Assembly (NCBI GenBank): GCA_025765615.1
Contig: JAIVFJ010000331.1
Coordinates: 1-63,690 of the forward strand
Source: Zopfochytrium polystomum
Lineage: Eukaryota; Chytridiomycota; Chytridiomycetes; Chytridiales; Chytridiaceae
Length of the DNA: 63,690 nucleotides
Reading direction: 5' to 3'
Every line of letters begins with the position of its first letter. Position 1 is the stretch's first letter. A program made the translations under genes and the position numbers. The notes beneath the pieces were generated by a model that was given only the letters and a program-made list of their open reading frames with translations, searched no databases and was not told the DNA's origin. Shown here piece after piece: positions 12,028-22,964 of this stretch.

Positions 12028-14048
12028 ATGATCCCCTTAGTAGAATCACCCAGCTTACGTTCTTTGAGCACGCGCCATGAAAATATTGATGAGGGAAAGC
12101 ACACCGTCAACGATGCTCCAATCGATCCAATCCAGGATGCGATCCATGAAACGCTCTTCACCCTCCAGCAACCGCAGGGCTTTTACGCTTTCTTGATCCC
12201 CGCCTTTATCCTGACGATGGCGGTCTACTCGGTGGCCCTGTTCCCAGCGTTTGTCTGCCAGACAGGATACCTAAAATATACTCTCGGACACTTCCCTGAT
12301 CGCTCCCTCGCAACAAGCCTTTGCATGATTGGGTTGGACGCCACGGGCCTCGCGCTGCTGCTCACTTGCAGGACGACGGTTGCAAATTTGCGGCGCGGAA
12401 GTGTGCAGCGAGAGACGCAGCGACGTGATATACAAAAGGGTCTACTGCCACGCCCCGACCGAGGCTATCGACGGCAGTTGCAGATTATGGGAGGGAGCGA
12501 TGGACTGGATCACGGATCCTGGCTGTCGAAAATTGCTCCGTGCATTGACTGGTCGTTACTGAGAGCAGGATCGTGGGGCAGAGCGTACCTTGAGATTATT
12601 ATTCCCTGGGCAGGATTCGTCGCGCTGCATTTTGGCGTTTTCATTTCCTTGGCGGACATCGCTCCGGTGATATCTGAAGTCGCCTCCGCAGTGATACAGT
12701 TTGCGATCGAAGTGCTTCTCGTTTGGATCGCTCTTGAGCAATACAGAGAAAAAAGCTGGCCTCAGAAACTTAAATCAGCTATGATTATATCTGTTTCTTT
12801 ATGTACCTTGAGTCAGGTAAAATCGGTCCCGAAACCGATCACCCCGTTAAATAGTTTGAACAGATAGCCTACTATTCGTCTGCGGGTATTGTGTACATGT
12901 TCCTCTCTATATCAAACTATTTTATCAGATCGATTACATCCCACGCGATCTTCAACATAATCAGCCTGTGGTTTTGCTTCAGCCTCCCCGAGATCCCCCG
13001 ACTCCGCTTAATACTAATGCGAAGTTTGGCGCCCTCATCCTCGAAGGTTGCGGCGATTCTTCTTCCACAAGTCGTTGCGGGATACCCCATGACCCACGTC
13101 CCGAACGAACGTCGAAGTGCGAATCCTCGAATATATGAGGGTCGGCGAGAGAGTGTTGAGGAGATTGACTTCGCCGCCACGGCACTCGCCAGCTATGGCA
13201 TGTGTGTGCGATTTGTTTTGTCGGCTATACCATCAACGATTCTTTTCCTCCGAGTCGATAGTTTGAGCTTCTTCATCGCGGGTATCACAAGCCTCGTATT
13301 TCAATGGTTCGCCACCGGCTTCTTCTTGGTTATAACCAGAATGTCCATCAGTTCGCCAGGACTAAGCAAAGAGGAATGGTTCGCCTCAGCGTGTGGCCTC
13401 GAACTGGCCGTTCCGATCCCCGACTTTGAGTCTATGCGGGGGGGAAACGAAACGTTCGAGACTATTCGCAACAGCCGAAGTTTAGTTAACCTGCAAAAAT
13501 ACCCTCAACACTCCAACACATCGTCGATGGTTCCAGGCTGCAAGGTGTCAGAGACGTACAATCCTCCCTTTACCCCATGGACGCGTCTCCGGCTTCTCGC
13601 AGTCAGCCACTACGTCTCCTGCGTCGCCCACAGTAGCGGAACCGCCTTCGCCGGCTGCCTCACCATCCTCTTCCTCGTGCTGAGCCCGGGCACCATCAAC
13701 CAAGGGCTCCGCGCCAGCCTCGGCGACGACCCGTCCGTCGCCGTCGGACAAGGCATCGCCGCCGCCGCCTTCCCGACGCCGGCGTTCCAGGGTACGATCC
13801 TCTGGTTCATGATGATCTTCCTCGACGTGGGCGCCAACGCCGTCATCGCGTCGTGGATGGCGCGGTGGGGCGGCGTGTGCTACGGCGACGTCGGTGGCGT
13901 GCTGGGGTTTGGGCGTGGGAAAACGTGGAGTAGGACGTGGGATCCGAGGCGGTATGTCGGGAGCGCGACGGATGTGTTGTTTGGCATCTGTGCGTCGTTC
14001 TTTGTGGCGGGCGCTATCGCGCGGGGAATTGCGGGGGTGCGGCTGTAG
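12028..14048 (+). CDS. Family 1 multi-membrane-span protein, copy b (function unknown)
   Basis: Exons 12028-12816 and 12864-14048 flank a 47-nt intron in phase 0 and give 657 residues. About eleven hydrophobic spans can be drawn. Examples are YAFLIPAFILTMAVYSVALF, LEIIIPWAGFVALHFGVFIS, SLWFCFSLPEIPRLRLILMR, LASYGMCVRFVLSAIPSTIL and LWFMMIFLDVGANAVIASWM. Conserved with the paralogues are PCIDWSLLRAGSWGRAYLE, LPEIPRLRLILMRSLAPSS, PPFTPWTRLRLLAVSHYVS, a GQGIAAAxFPxxxxQ segment, ARWGGVCYGD and WDPRRYVGSATDVLF. There is a large Ser/Asn-rich loop before the SH block. No signal peptide. No enzyme motif is seen, and transporter or receptor are both possible. It sits head-to-tail with copy c, 305 bp apart, indicating tandem duplication. 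Confidence 0.75.
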
Positions 14049-14353
14049 CCACTTGCGAGGCGGGGCCAAAAAGCGGGGTCGAATTTGATCGTGCCTGGCC
14101 GATAGCGTGCTTGATAACCAACGGCCCTTCAGTCTATTTGCTCGTACTCTGGGATGAAATTTTCGAGAAGAACTCCTTTTGCTAAACAAACCTCGAAAAA
14201 AGAAAGAAAATCAATACCCGGACAAACTCCCCGGCAAAGAGCCAACCCGTTGCCTCATCTCGAGCATAAAGATCTCCGGTGATCATCACCTCAGCCCCTG
14301 CTGTCTAAATTAGACTTCCCACTTTAGCTCAACGAGTTACCATCGGACCTCAA

Positions 14354-16381
14354 ATGGATCGAAGCAAGCTCGTCAACTCTGGCAACGATCTGCCTCCTTT
14401 CCTGCCATCTGCCACCTATCCTTCCGACCCTATAACGGATGCGAGATCCGTTTCACTGTTGCGCCTTATTGAACAGCCAAAAGCTCATGGTCTCACCAGC
14501 TTTTTCCCTGCTGTCGTCTTTTACGGATCTGTGGGAATGAGCCTGGCTTTCTTGCCGGGGATGGTCGCGGTCTTGGTTCACTCCATGATAACGAATGGGA
14601 AGCTTCAAGACAGCGTCGACGGGACTTTCCTCTGCCTCGTTGCAACGGACCTCGCTTTCTTGCTTCTCTTGGTGTCTTGTCGAGTTACCGTCAGAAGGCT
14701 TCGCAAGTTCAATCTTCAAACTTACTCTGACAACCGTCAGCACGGGAAGGAATCAATTGGAATCAGTTTTTGGGGTCGGATAGTCAGTCCCGACATCGGT
14801 AGACGAAGGGCCTTACTTTCTCCATCCGAAGTTTCTATCGGCTCAGTACTTCCCATGCGTGGATCGTGGAGCAGACTGTTTTTAGAACTTACAATTTCCG
14901 TTTCGGGACTGTCAGTGATCAAGTACTTCCTAGTTTTTCTTGTTGTGCCACTGTCAGCGACGGCCGCAGAGGTTTTAAACGGCATCGTGCAATTTGGATT
15001 TGCGACACTGGTGTTGAAGATTTTCGTCGAGGGACCCAGCAATCGCCTTCCGATGGAGCAATGGCGGTCGGCAGTGTTAACTTCTCTGAACCTGTGTGCT
15101 ATTGTCGCAGTAGGTAATCGATTGCCGCCTAGCATATTTAACTGTACTTGATAGGTTGTGCGTGTATTTATAACATCAGTGATATACGCATCCTTCTTAG
15201 CCCAAGATTATCTGATGCGAGTAATTTGGGTTCAATTTGTTTTCGACTCGATAAGCATATTCCTTTGCTTTTATCTTCCCGATATACGACTATTCCGGCT
15301 TATTTTCCTTCGAAGCCTCGCTCCAGCTGTGACGAAGATCGCAGCAGTTTTCTACTCTCCGCTGGTGTCCACTTCTCCGTTTGTCCACCTCCCGGGAGGC
15401 ACTGAAAAATCATCGTACCCTTCCAGGCTCGACAGCGACGACCGGCTGGAGTTAGAGTTTTCGGCAACGACGCTCGCTAATTTCGGACTTTGCGTTAGAC
15501 AGCTTCTTTGCTTCACTTCAAGAGCAGGCATGGCCCTCAGATTGGACGTGAAGACTTATTACTTCACAATCGCTGTCGGTCTTGTTTGGCAATGGGCGTT
15601 CACTGCGCTGTGTTTATGGAGGATAAGATACACCGTCGGAAAAGCTTGCACCACTGGTTATAGCTCGTCGAACGACGTTTCGATGACGCAGTTGATGCAT
15701 CCTATTGCAGATTTCAAAGCTCTGATTGAAAGTAAAAATCAAGCTCGTCAGGTTTCAAGTGAAATTCACAGCGATGCAACCTCTGCCAATAGTTCAAATA
15801 TGCAATCTTGGGAGGACGAAACTTGCAACGAGGTTCTATTGCCATCATGTCGATCCGATGTGTCGGTCCTGCCAAACTCACCATACTCGCAAAACAGTCG
15901 CCTTCGCCTTCTCGCTCTCAGCCACTATTTGGTAACGCTCGGTTACGTCCGAGGTGCTTTCGCCGGAACCTGCTTTGCTATTATCTACCTCATGCTCGCC
16001 CGAGGCGCAGACCGAACCTTCCGCTCGATAGTGGTCGACGACCTACCGCTACCGACCGGTCAAGGCCTGGCCGTGGGTATATTTCCTGCAATCGAGTACC
16101 AAACTGCGTCGCTCTGGATTTTCGTTGTAATTTCCGACGTTGTCGTAAACTCTGTTATGGCCTGGTGGATGGCGCGGTGTGGGGACGTTTGCTACGGCGC
16201 TGATGATCATTTTTTGGATTTGCTGTGGAGGCGGAAAAAGGTTGAAGATAATTCACGCCTTCACGATGGGTGGGATCCCCGAGACTACATTGGCAGTGCT
16301 ACCGAGATTCTTATTTGTATCCCCATCTATTTGTTGGCAGCGGGATGCGTGATTCAGGGCATAACAGGGTTTGCGAAGTAA
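14354..16381 (+). CDS. Family 1 multi-membrane-span protein, copy c (function unknown)
   Basis: Exons 14354-15109 and 15155-16381 around a 45-nt intron, phase 0, 660 residues. It has the same architecture as copy b: MRGSWSRLFLELTISVSGLS replaces the PCIDW region (the CIDW residues are lost), then FYLPDIRLFRLIFLRSLAP, QNSRLRLLALSHYLV, GQGLAVGIFPAIEYQ, ARCGDVCYGAD and WDPRDYIGSATEILI. Sequence between blocks differs strongly while the intron position is kept, so the duplication is not recent. The start ATG at 14354 follows an in-frame-stop-containing leader. Function unknown. Confidence 0.75.
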
Positions 16382-16583
16382 AAATGCAAAAATGAGTTTC
16401 GAGTGACATCTAATCAACGACTGTGCAGCCGTAGCGCTATTGACGTCAACATAGCGCAAGCTGTGGCGGTTCCCGGTTCTAGCCGATTTTCTGCGGAACT
16501 GGGAGACATTAGGAATCTTATTTAGTCTCGGTTCCTTCCAGCAATTTATAAAAAATCACATTTAACTCTGTCGTTTTTTAAGG

Positions 16584-17628
16584 ATGCAAACGATGCAATC
16601 ATTCATCATCCTTCTCATGATGATGTCCGCTGTTGCCTCGGCACTTCCCACGGTCCAGATGTTTTCCGACCTCAACTACCCCTACAAAGCGCTAGCCACC
16701 TTGTCTCCAACTGCGAACAACGCTGGCGTCGGAACAATAACCCTGTTGCAAGCAACCGCCTTCAAGTTTGCTCTCATCGAGATCGAGCTCGAAAATCTGG
16801 TTCCTAACAGCGTTCACGGAGTCCATTTCCGCGAGTTTGGGGTATTGCTCTCGCCGTGCATGAAGGATCCCTTGTTTGTGCACACCTAATTGCTTTGATC
16901 GAGGATCTATCGGACAACGAAGGCGGCAATTCGCTTTCGGGGCATTTCAATCCTTCTGGCAAACCGCACGGGTGTCCAAACCCCCTGTCGCTCGATCAAC
17001 TTTCAAGCTATCACTTTGGTGATATTGGAAACATCACAGTCGATGCTCGTGGTTCCGCACACTCACAGTCTTTCGCCCCTCGATCGGACTATCTGCGCCC
17101 CTAAACCCAGGCTCGCCAGGGTACATTGTTGGAAGAGGTGCCTCCGGACGATTAGACATCTCAGGTTTGTGGTTTGTCATATCAGCCTTGCTAACTAATC
17201 TAAGTAGCCTGTTGGAAACTCGGGGTCGTGGATTGCAATTGGGATGGTTGGTGGAAATCCGGAACCGAGTTTCCAGCACGCGCAGAAAAGCGTGCCGATG
17301 GAGAATCGGGGAGCAGATCTGCAATTGCTATTATTACGCCCTGGGCAATTCCAGAATTCCAGGACCTCTCCGATAAGATGGCCGGCCAAACGGCGGGCGG
17401 TCACTTCAATCCGTTCAACTGGCCTCATGGATGCCTCAGCAATGTTCAAGAAGATGTTCTGCAAATGCATCGCAACATGCTGGACATCTCGGGAGCCCGC
17501 AGCGTTCTTGGCCGTGCGATTGTGATTCACGGAGCCAGAGACGATTGTGCTTCCCAGCCAGCCAGATCTTCTGGTGCCCGGATCGCTGCTGGTGTGATTG
17601 GAATCCGTTGTCCGGCATCCCCGCTATG
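16584..17628 (+). pseudogene. Decayed secreted two-domain Cu/Zn superoxide dismutase
   Basis: A relict copy of the neighbouring intact gene. The signal peptide (FIILLMMMSAVASALP) and first exon 16584-16841 are open, and the intron after EFG is kept. Exon 2 begins at 16904 with DLSDNEGGNSLSGHFNPSG. Lesions, in human SOD1 numbering: His48 is Arg (GVHFREFG), and a frame break near 17060 follows the zinc-loop segment HFGDIGN. The strand with His120 is lost after IVGRG. Catalytic Arg143 is Trp in NSGSWIAIG near 17216-17240. Of domain 2 only GGHFNPFNWPHGC and LGRAIVIHGARDDC remain; the zinc ligands His80/Asp83 are deleted. The final part is open to the stop at 17626. No function is expected. Confidence 0.8.
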
Positions 17629-17690
17629 ACGGAAAAATCATCAGCGGAGTTTCAAATTCAAGACAATTCTTTGTCCAGTCAGCTCCAACG

Positions 17691-19088
17691 ATGCACACCA
17701 ACATCATCCAGTGGGTCCTTGCCGTCGCCTCGGTTCTACTCTGGACCACAGTCGCTCGAGCTCTACCAGCGCCTCTGACGTTGGCTTCCGTTGACGGAGA
17801 CTTTCCTTACAAGGCCGTGGCGGTTCTTGCCCCGACAGTGAACAACACCGCGTCGGGGACGTTGGCCTTCGCGCAGTCAGCAGACTTTCAAACCACATAC
17901 ATTGAGATCGTTCTCAAAGATCTAGCACCAAACACCGTTCACGGGATTCATTTTCACGCGTTCGGGGTGGGACGCAGCAGCCGATCTGACCGCCACCCAA
18001 CCCGCTCTAAACCACCTTTATCGTTTCGTGCAGGATGTGTCGGATAACCGAACGGGCTTAACACTGTCCGGTCATTTTAATCCTACTGGAAGCGCACACG
18101 GATGCCCTGACTCGGCGTCTTCGCTGTCCCTCTCCAGCTTCCATGTCGGTGACATCGGCAACATCACATCTGACGCCGGCGGGACAGCGAGCGTGACGAT
18201 CTTCCGTCCGTCTATCGGACAGTCTGCAACTCTCCAGACAGACTCGATGAGTCAGATCGTCGGGCGGGGTGTCGTTCTCCACAATGGGGCCGACGATTGC
18301 GTGACGCAGGTTTGAGCTTCTCCAATATCATCTTCACAGTCTTACGTGCCGTTTGTGCAGCCAGCAGGCAACTCGGGCTCGCGGATCGCGATCGGCGTCC
18401 TCGGATGGAAAAACGGCACGACCTTTCCTTCCTGGTACACTGCATCTAGTAGTAATTCCGCTGGCAAGAAGGCTATTTCGGTCGTGGCTCCTTTGGGCAG
18501 CTCGACCGTGAAGGGGCTCGCCATTTTCACCCAAGATGGTCCTTCCAGCCCAGTGAAAATAAAGGCTGCTTTCATTGGCTTGGCACCTGGCTCAAAGCAT
18601 GGGATCCATGTACATAAGTTCGGAGTAAGCATTCGTTCCTGCTTTACATTTCGCCCTTAGGAGCTCAACTTTCGTTTTGCTCCCTGAAGGATATTACCGA
18701 CGGGCTCACAGGACTGACAACCGGCGGTCATTTCAATCCTGACGACAAGCCGCACGCATGCCCCAGGCAAAAGGAGGGCACGATCAAGATCAACTCTGGC
18801 GACGTTCTCCACGCCGGTGATCTCGGTAACATTCAAGCCGACGATCGAGGCTGGGCGACTCTCAAGGTGCACACTGCGCTGTTGAGCTTGTACTCGTCAG
18901 AGTCCCACGGGATACTTGGCCGCGCCCTCGTCGTTCACTCGAACAACGACGATTGTGAGACGCAACCCACTGGCGCGTCTGGCGGTCGTGTTGCTGCCGG
19001 CGTGATCGGAGTAAGGAACGAGACGGCTACCGCTGCGGTTCTCCTGACGGGAGCGGCAGATCGGGAAGCCAGACTGTTCAAGTTTTGA
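17691..19088 (+). CDS. Secreted tandem two-domain Cu/Zn superoxide dismutase
   Basis: Dismutates superoxide, probably outside the cell. Four exons, 17691-17966, 18034-18309, 18361-18624 and 18690-19088, give 404 residues with an N-terminal signal peptide (QWVLAVASVLLWTTVARALP). Two SOD domains follow each other, each split by an intron at the same place (after HxHxFG). Each has the full ligand set. Domain A has GIHFHAFG, SGHFNPTGSAHGC, FHVGDIGN and GRGVVLH. Domain B has GIHVHKFG, GGHFNPDDKPHAC, HAGDLGN and GRALVVH, and both keep the catalytic Arg (GSRIAIG, GGRVAAG). The usual Cys57-Cys146 disulfide cysteines are absent. Instead each domain has one Cys after the second zinc His and one in DDC, a likely alternative disulfide. 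No GPI signal is seen at the C-terminus. Confidence 0.9.
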
Positions 19089-19321
19089 AGCTTTATATTG
19101 AATGATTCCTATTTTTCCAAGTATCTTCATAATGTCTCTTCACTCAGCAAGCCAAACACATTTTGTTTCGAAATTCACCTCACATATTGCCTCTTACTGA
19201 CAGCGTTTGCTGAGCAATGTCAGTTGTGAAGGAAAAAACCCCCCGCTCAGTTCTTTGTATGAATCCAAAGGCAAGTCTTAAATAAAGAAATTTGAACGAG
19301 AATCATTTGGTTTCAGAGCCG

Positions 19322-20830
19322 TGAGGGATATTCGTATTTATTCAACAATATTGGTGCGTATGAGTGAAAAAAATTTAAAATGTGGTGTGGAGGAAAACCG
19401 TTTGACGCCAATGCTTAACTTGATTCACTGGCATTTGCGATGCACAATACCCGGGCCGCTCTCATCGTACTCCTGCTTTGACACCCACATTTGCTGGAAC
19501 GTCGACAACGACGCCAAAATCGACCCGCCGATCCAGACGCTATATTTGCGCTCAGGCGGCGCAACCACCCTTACTTTCATCGACGACGGCGCCAGCTGGG
19601 TGAGCTCCCTGTGCATGCGGTCGGCGAGCCCGGGGTACATGGTCGTTCCGCCGGACAAGACCACGTTGCCGTAAAGTTCTTTGCGGACGTCCATGTCACA
19701 CTTGAGGATGGAGTTGTAAGTCGTCTCGGCGATGCCAGGAGATTCCAGGCCGACCAGTGATGGTTGGAAGAGCGCTTCGGGCGCCTTGAAGCGCTCGCTG
19801 CCGATGGTCATGATTTGGCCGTCGGGGAGCTCGTATGCTTTTTCGACGGAGGAGGAGGTGTTTGCGATGGTCATTTCTTGGTCGTAATCGAGGGCATGGC
19901 GGCGACGTCGTCGAGCGTCTGAACCATTTTCCTTGAGTGTGTTTCCGAAGTGTTTGAGCGAAATGGGATGGGTAGAGGTCGAACGAGTTCTTTAATATAT
20001 ATCACTGGCGAGCGTCCTTCGAATCGACCGTGGATGCCTCAAGTTTCGTTCCTGGGGTGGACGGAAGGTGAATTTGACTGTTTTTCTTTCCTCTGTTTTC
20101 TGCTCTCAGCCTCTGTTCGTCAAACGCGCCCACAACCGATCTCTGCAGCCAATCCATGCACGTGTGGGCTGTGCTCCTTATCCAAGCACTTTTCTGGAAG
20201 TGCGAAAAAATCCACCCCTCCTCCAATTCGCCATCGAGGATTGATGCCTTTGCCACACAAATCCATGGTGCCTCCTGTTCGGACCTTTCAATCGCAGCAC
20301 TGTCCGAACGCTTGAAGCCGAACGAGCCCCCAGTAAAATCAAACCTTTAATGCAACTCTTGGATCGGGCAAAAATCCGATGGAATGATCACTCGCCCGTA
20401 AGACCTCTCAAAATAAAAACCAGCATCAAGACAAATTGCTTGAACTGGCAGAGTCCATACTTGAGTTTCGTACTGGCTGGAGTACGCGAGCCGCAGTCGC
20501 CACCGGTAGCACTGAAACTATACGAGAATGAGTTTTGACAATTTCAGTTTCACAGCACACTCAACTCTGGTAAGCGCATTTATACCATTTTCAAGCACTA
20601 ATCAAATAAGATGCAAAATCGCGGCCCCTCGTCGTCATCCCCAACGTTCCCGCAGGAACCCGTCACATTGTGCTTTTGTGGTTCGTTTTGCTCTTTCACA
20701 ATATCACAAGCTGAGCGAAATAGCAACTAGCCGACTAGCTGCGAAGCTCGTCCGGCGTTTTGACGGAATTTGAGTGCACGCAAGGCCCTGTTGGCTTAGA
20801 GGCCCTGGCAAAGGCTGGGAGTGTGTTTAT
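19322..20830. repeat. Tandem actin-region unit 1
   Basis: First of three diverged direct repeats. Each starts with a GGATATTCGTAT-like segment, carries an actin copy on the minus strand with TTGATTCACTGGCAT at its 3' end, and ends with the actin 5' flank. That flank includes GCGCATTTATACCATTT-like and GGCCCTGTTGGCT-like segments. Boundaries are by eye. Confidence 0.7.
19425..19926 (-). pseudogene. Actin copy 1, internally deleted
   Basis: Only the first few codons and the last third of actin remain. The start region (ATGGTTCAGAC, matching copy 2's ATGGATCAGAC) is followed at once by the segment from [11 protein letters not shown] to the C-terminus, so about 220 residues are missing. The retained part is open for about 150 codons and includes [52 protein letters not shown] and [10 protein letters not shown]. 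It ends in KCQ instead of the usual KCF. Reading across the deletion from the start codon is out of frame. The subdomain-1/2 nucleotide-binding residues are gone. Confidence 0.8.
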
Positions 20831-20885
20831 CCAAAGGCGAGCCTTCAATGAAGTTTGTTCTGAAGATTGGCTGTTTGCGAAACCA

Positions 20886-22893
20886 AAGGGGGGTATTCAT
20901 ATTTTTTTAACAACGTCCGTGACTGGGAAAGCGAAAAAAACATATGTGGTGTGCAGGAAAACTCCTTTTCCTCCTGAGCTTAACTTGATTCACTGGCATT
21001 TGAAGTGCACAATACGCGGGCCACTCTCATGGTACTCCTGGTTTGACACCCACATTTGCTGGAATATCGACAGCGACCCCAAAATCGACACGCCGATCCA
21101 GACACTAGATTTGCGCTCAGGTGGGGCAACCACCTTTACTGGCATCGTCGACCGTTCCAGCTCGATGAGCTCCCTGTGCATGCGGTCAGCGAGCCCAGGG
21201 TACATAGTTGTCCCGCCAGACAGGACCATGTTGCGGTAGAGCTCTGTTCGGATGTCCATGTCACACTTGAGGATTGAGTTGTAAGTCGTCATGGCGATGC
21301 CGGGGGATTCCAGGCCAACCAGTGATGGTTGGAAGAGCGCTTCGGGCGTCTTGAAGCGCTCGCTGCTAATGGTTATTACTTGGCCGTCAGGGAGCTCATA
21401 TCCTTGTTCGAGGGAGCTGGAAATGTTGGCGATGGTCATTTCTTTCTCGTAGTCGAGTGCGACATAGCACCGCCTTTCTTTCATGTCGCGGGCGACTTCG
21501 AACCCGGAGCTGCCGTTGAGCGAGAGGCCGCGGCCCAATAGGATGCGCTGAAGGTACTTGGTAAGGTCGTGGCCGGCGAGGTTGATGCGTTGGATCGCGT
21601 GCGAGAACTGCTTTCGATGCGAGTTTGGTGAGAACGGCGTTTGGGAAACACTCCAAATAATTTCATTACGGACCGCGTGTCCCTCATAAATTGGGACAGC
21701 ATGTGAAACGCCATCGCCAGAGTCCATGACGATACCAGTCGTTCGACCAGAAGCGAACAACGAAAGCACGGCTTGGATGGAGACGTAGAACGCAGGGACG
21801 TTGAAAGTTTCAAACATAATTTGGGTCATCTTTTCACGGTTGGCCTTGGTGTTGAGAGGAGCCTCTGTAAGGAGGACCGGGTGCTCGTCGGGCGCAACAC
21901 CAAGTTCTTTCCAGAAAGTGTGGTGCCTAGTGTTACGTGCAAAGTTGATTCGCCCACCCGAATGTTATGGGATACGACGAAAGTCAATGCCCACCATATC
22001 TTTTCCATGTCATCCCAGTTTGTGACGATACCGCTCTGAATCGGACACCGTAACGAGAGAACACTACGATTCGCTTGAGCCTCGTCGCCGACGAAAGAGT
22101 CCTTTTCCGCCGTGCCGACCATGCCGACCATCGACCCTGGGTAACGAGGACTACCGACGATGGCTGGAAAAACCGCTCGAGGACCGTCGTCACCAGCGAA
22201 GCCCGCCTTGCACATGGCAGAGCCATTGTCGATAACGAGGGCGGGAACGCCGCCGTCGGTCTGATCCATTTTCTGCGGAGTAAGATGGGTAGAGCTTTCA
22301 GGTCGAACGAGTTCGTCAATGTTGATCACTGGCGGGCGTGGGAAGTGGGTGTGACAAGTTCTCCGCACAACAATCCACCGATGCCGTCGCACCCAAATCC
22401 ATGGTACCTCCTGTTCGGACGGCTCATCGCAACGCCATCGGTGGTGTACCTGTAAAGCAACTCTTCAAAAGAAAATCGTTAACTCTATGAAACGATTACG
22501 CCCGTAAGACCTCTGAAAATGAAGACCAACATGAACTAGAACTTACGGGGTCGGCACAGGCTGCAGCTGTCTGGCGCGCGCAACCGGCAGCAATGAAACT
22601 TGACAACAATCGCGCTTTTAGTTTTACAGCGCACTCATCGCTGGAAAGCGCATTTATACCATTTACAAGCAGGAATCCAATAAGGTGCAAATCGCGGCCC
22701 CCCTCGTCACCTCCCGAGTCCACTGTGCTCTTTGTCGTTCTTTTTGCTCTTTTACAAGATGACAGGGTGAGCAAACAGAACTGAGGCAACTAGCTGACCA
22801 GCTGTGAAGCTCGCCCTGCATTTTGCCGGGATTTGATTGCACGCAGGGCCCTGTTGGCCTCGTGGCCCTGGCAAGGCTGGGAGTAGGCTTATG
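20886..22893. repeat. Tandem actin-region unit 2
   Basis: Second and largest unit, carrying the complete actin gene and the same 5' flank as units 1 and 3. It ends near GGCCTCGTGGCCCTGGCAAG. Boundaries are by eye. Confidence 0.7.
20990..22269 (-). CDS. Divergent actin paralogue (intact)
   Basis: Actin-fold ATPase, predicted filament-forming or filament-interacting. Exons 22269-21995, 21926-21674 and 21607-20990 splice in phase (introns 68 and 66 nt) and give 381 residues against 375 for conventional actin. Kept: [82 protein letters not shown]. Odd: phosphate-loop Gly15 is Ala, the D-loop carries about three extra residues (GMVGTAEKD for GMGQKD), His73 is Ser (PIQSGIV), and the C-terminus is FKCQ. 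Conserved Gly in WIGGSIL is Val. It is clearly not the housekeeping actin, which should lie elsewhere. A 5'-UTR intron acceptor (CGCAG) sits just before the ATG. Confidence 0.85.
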
Positions 22894-22964
22894 CTAATTA
22901 CGGCGTCGCTTCCAGGGCAGCCCCGCTTTATTTTTCATCTCCATCCAAAGGCAACTCTTTAACA

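Noticed and set aside
21926..21995. Apparent frameshift in actin copy 2 after EKIW
   Set aside because: A GT-AG intron with a branch-like CGTAACAC precisely restores the actin sequence; the copy is intact.
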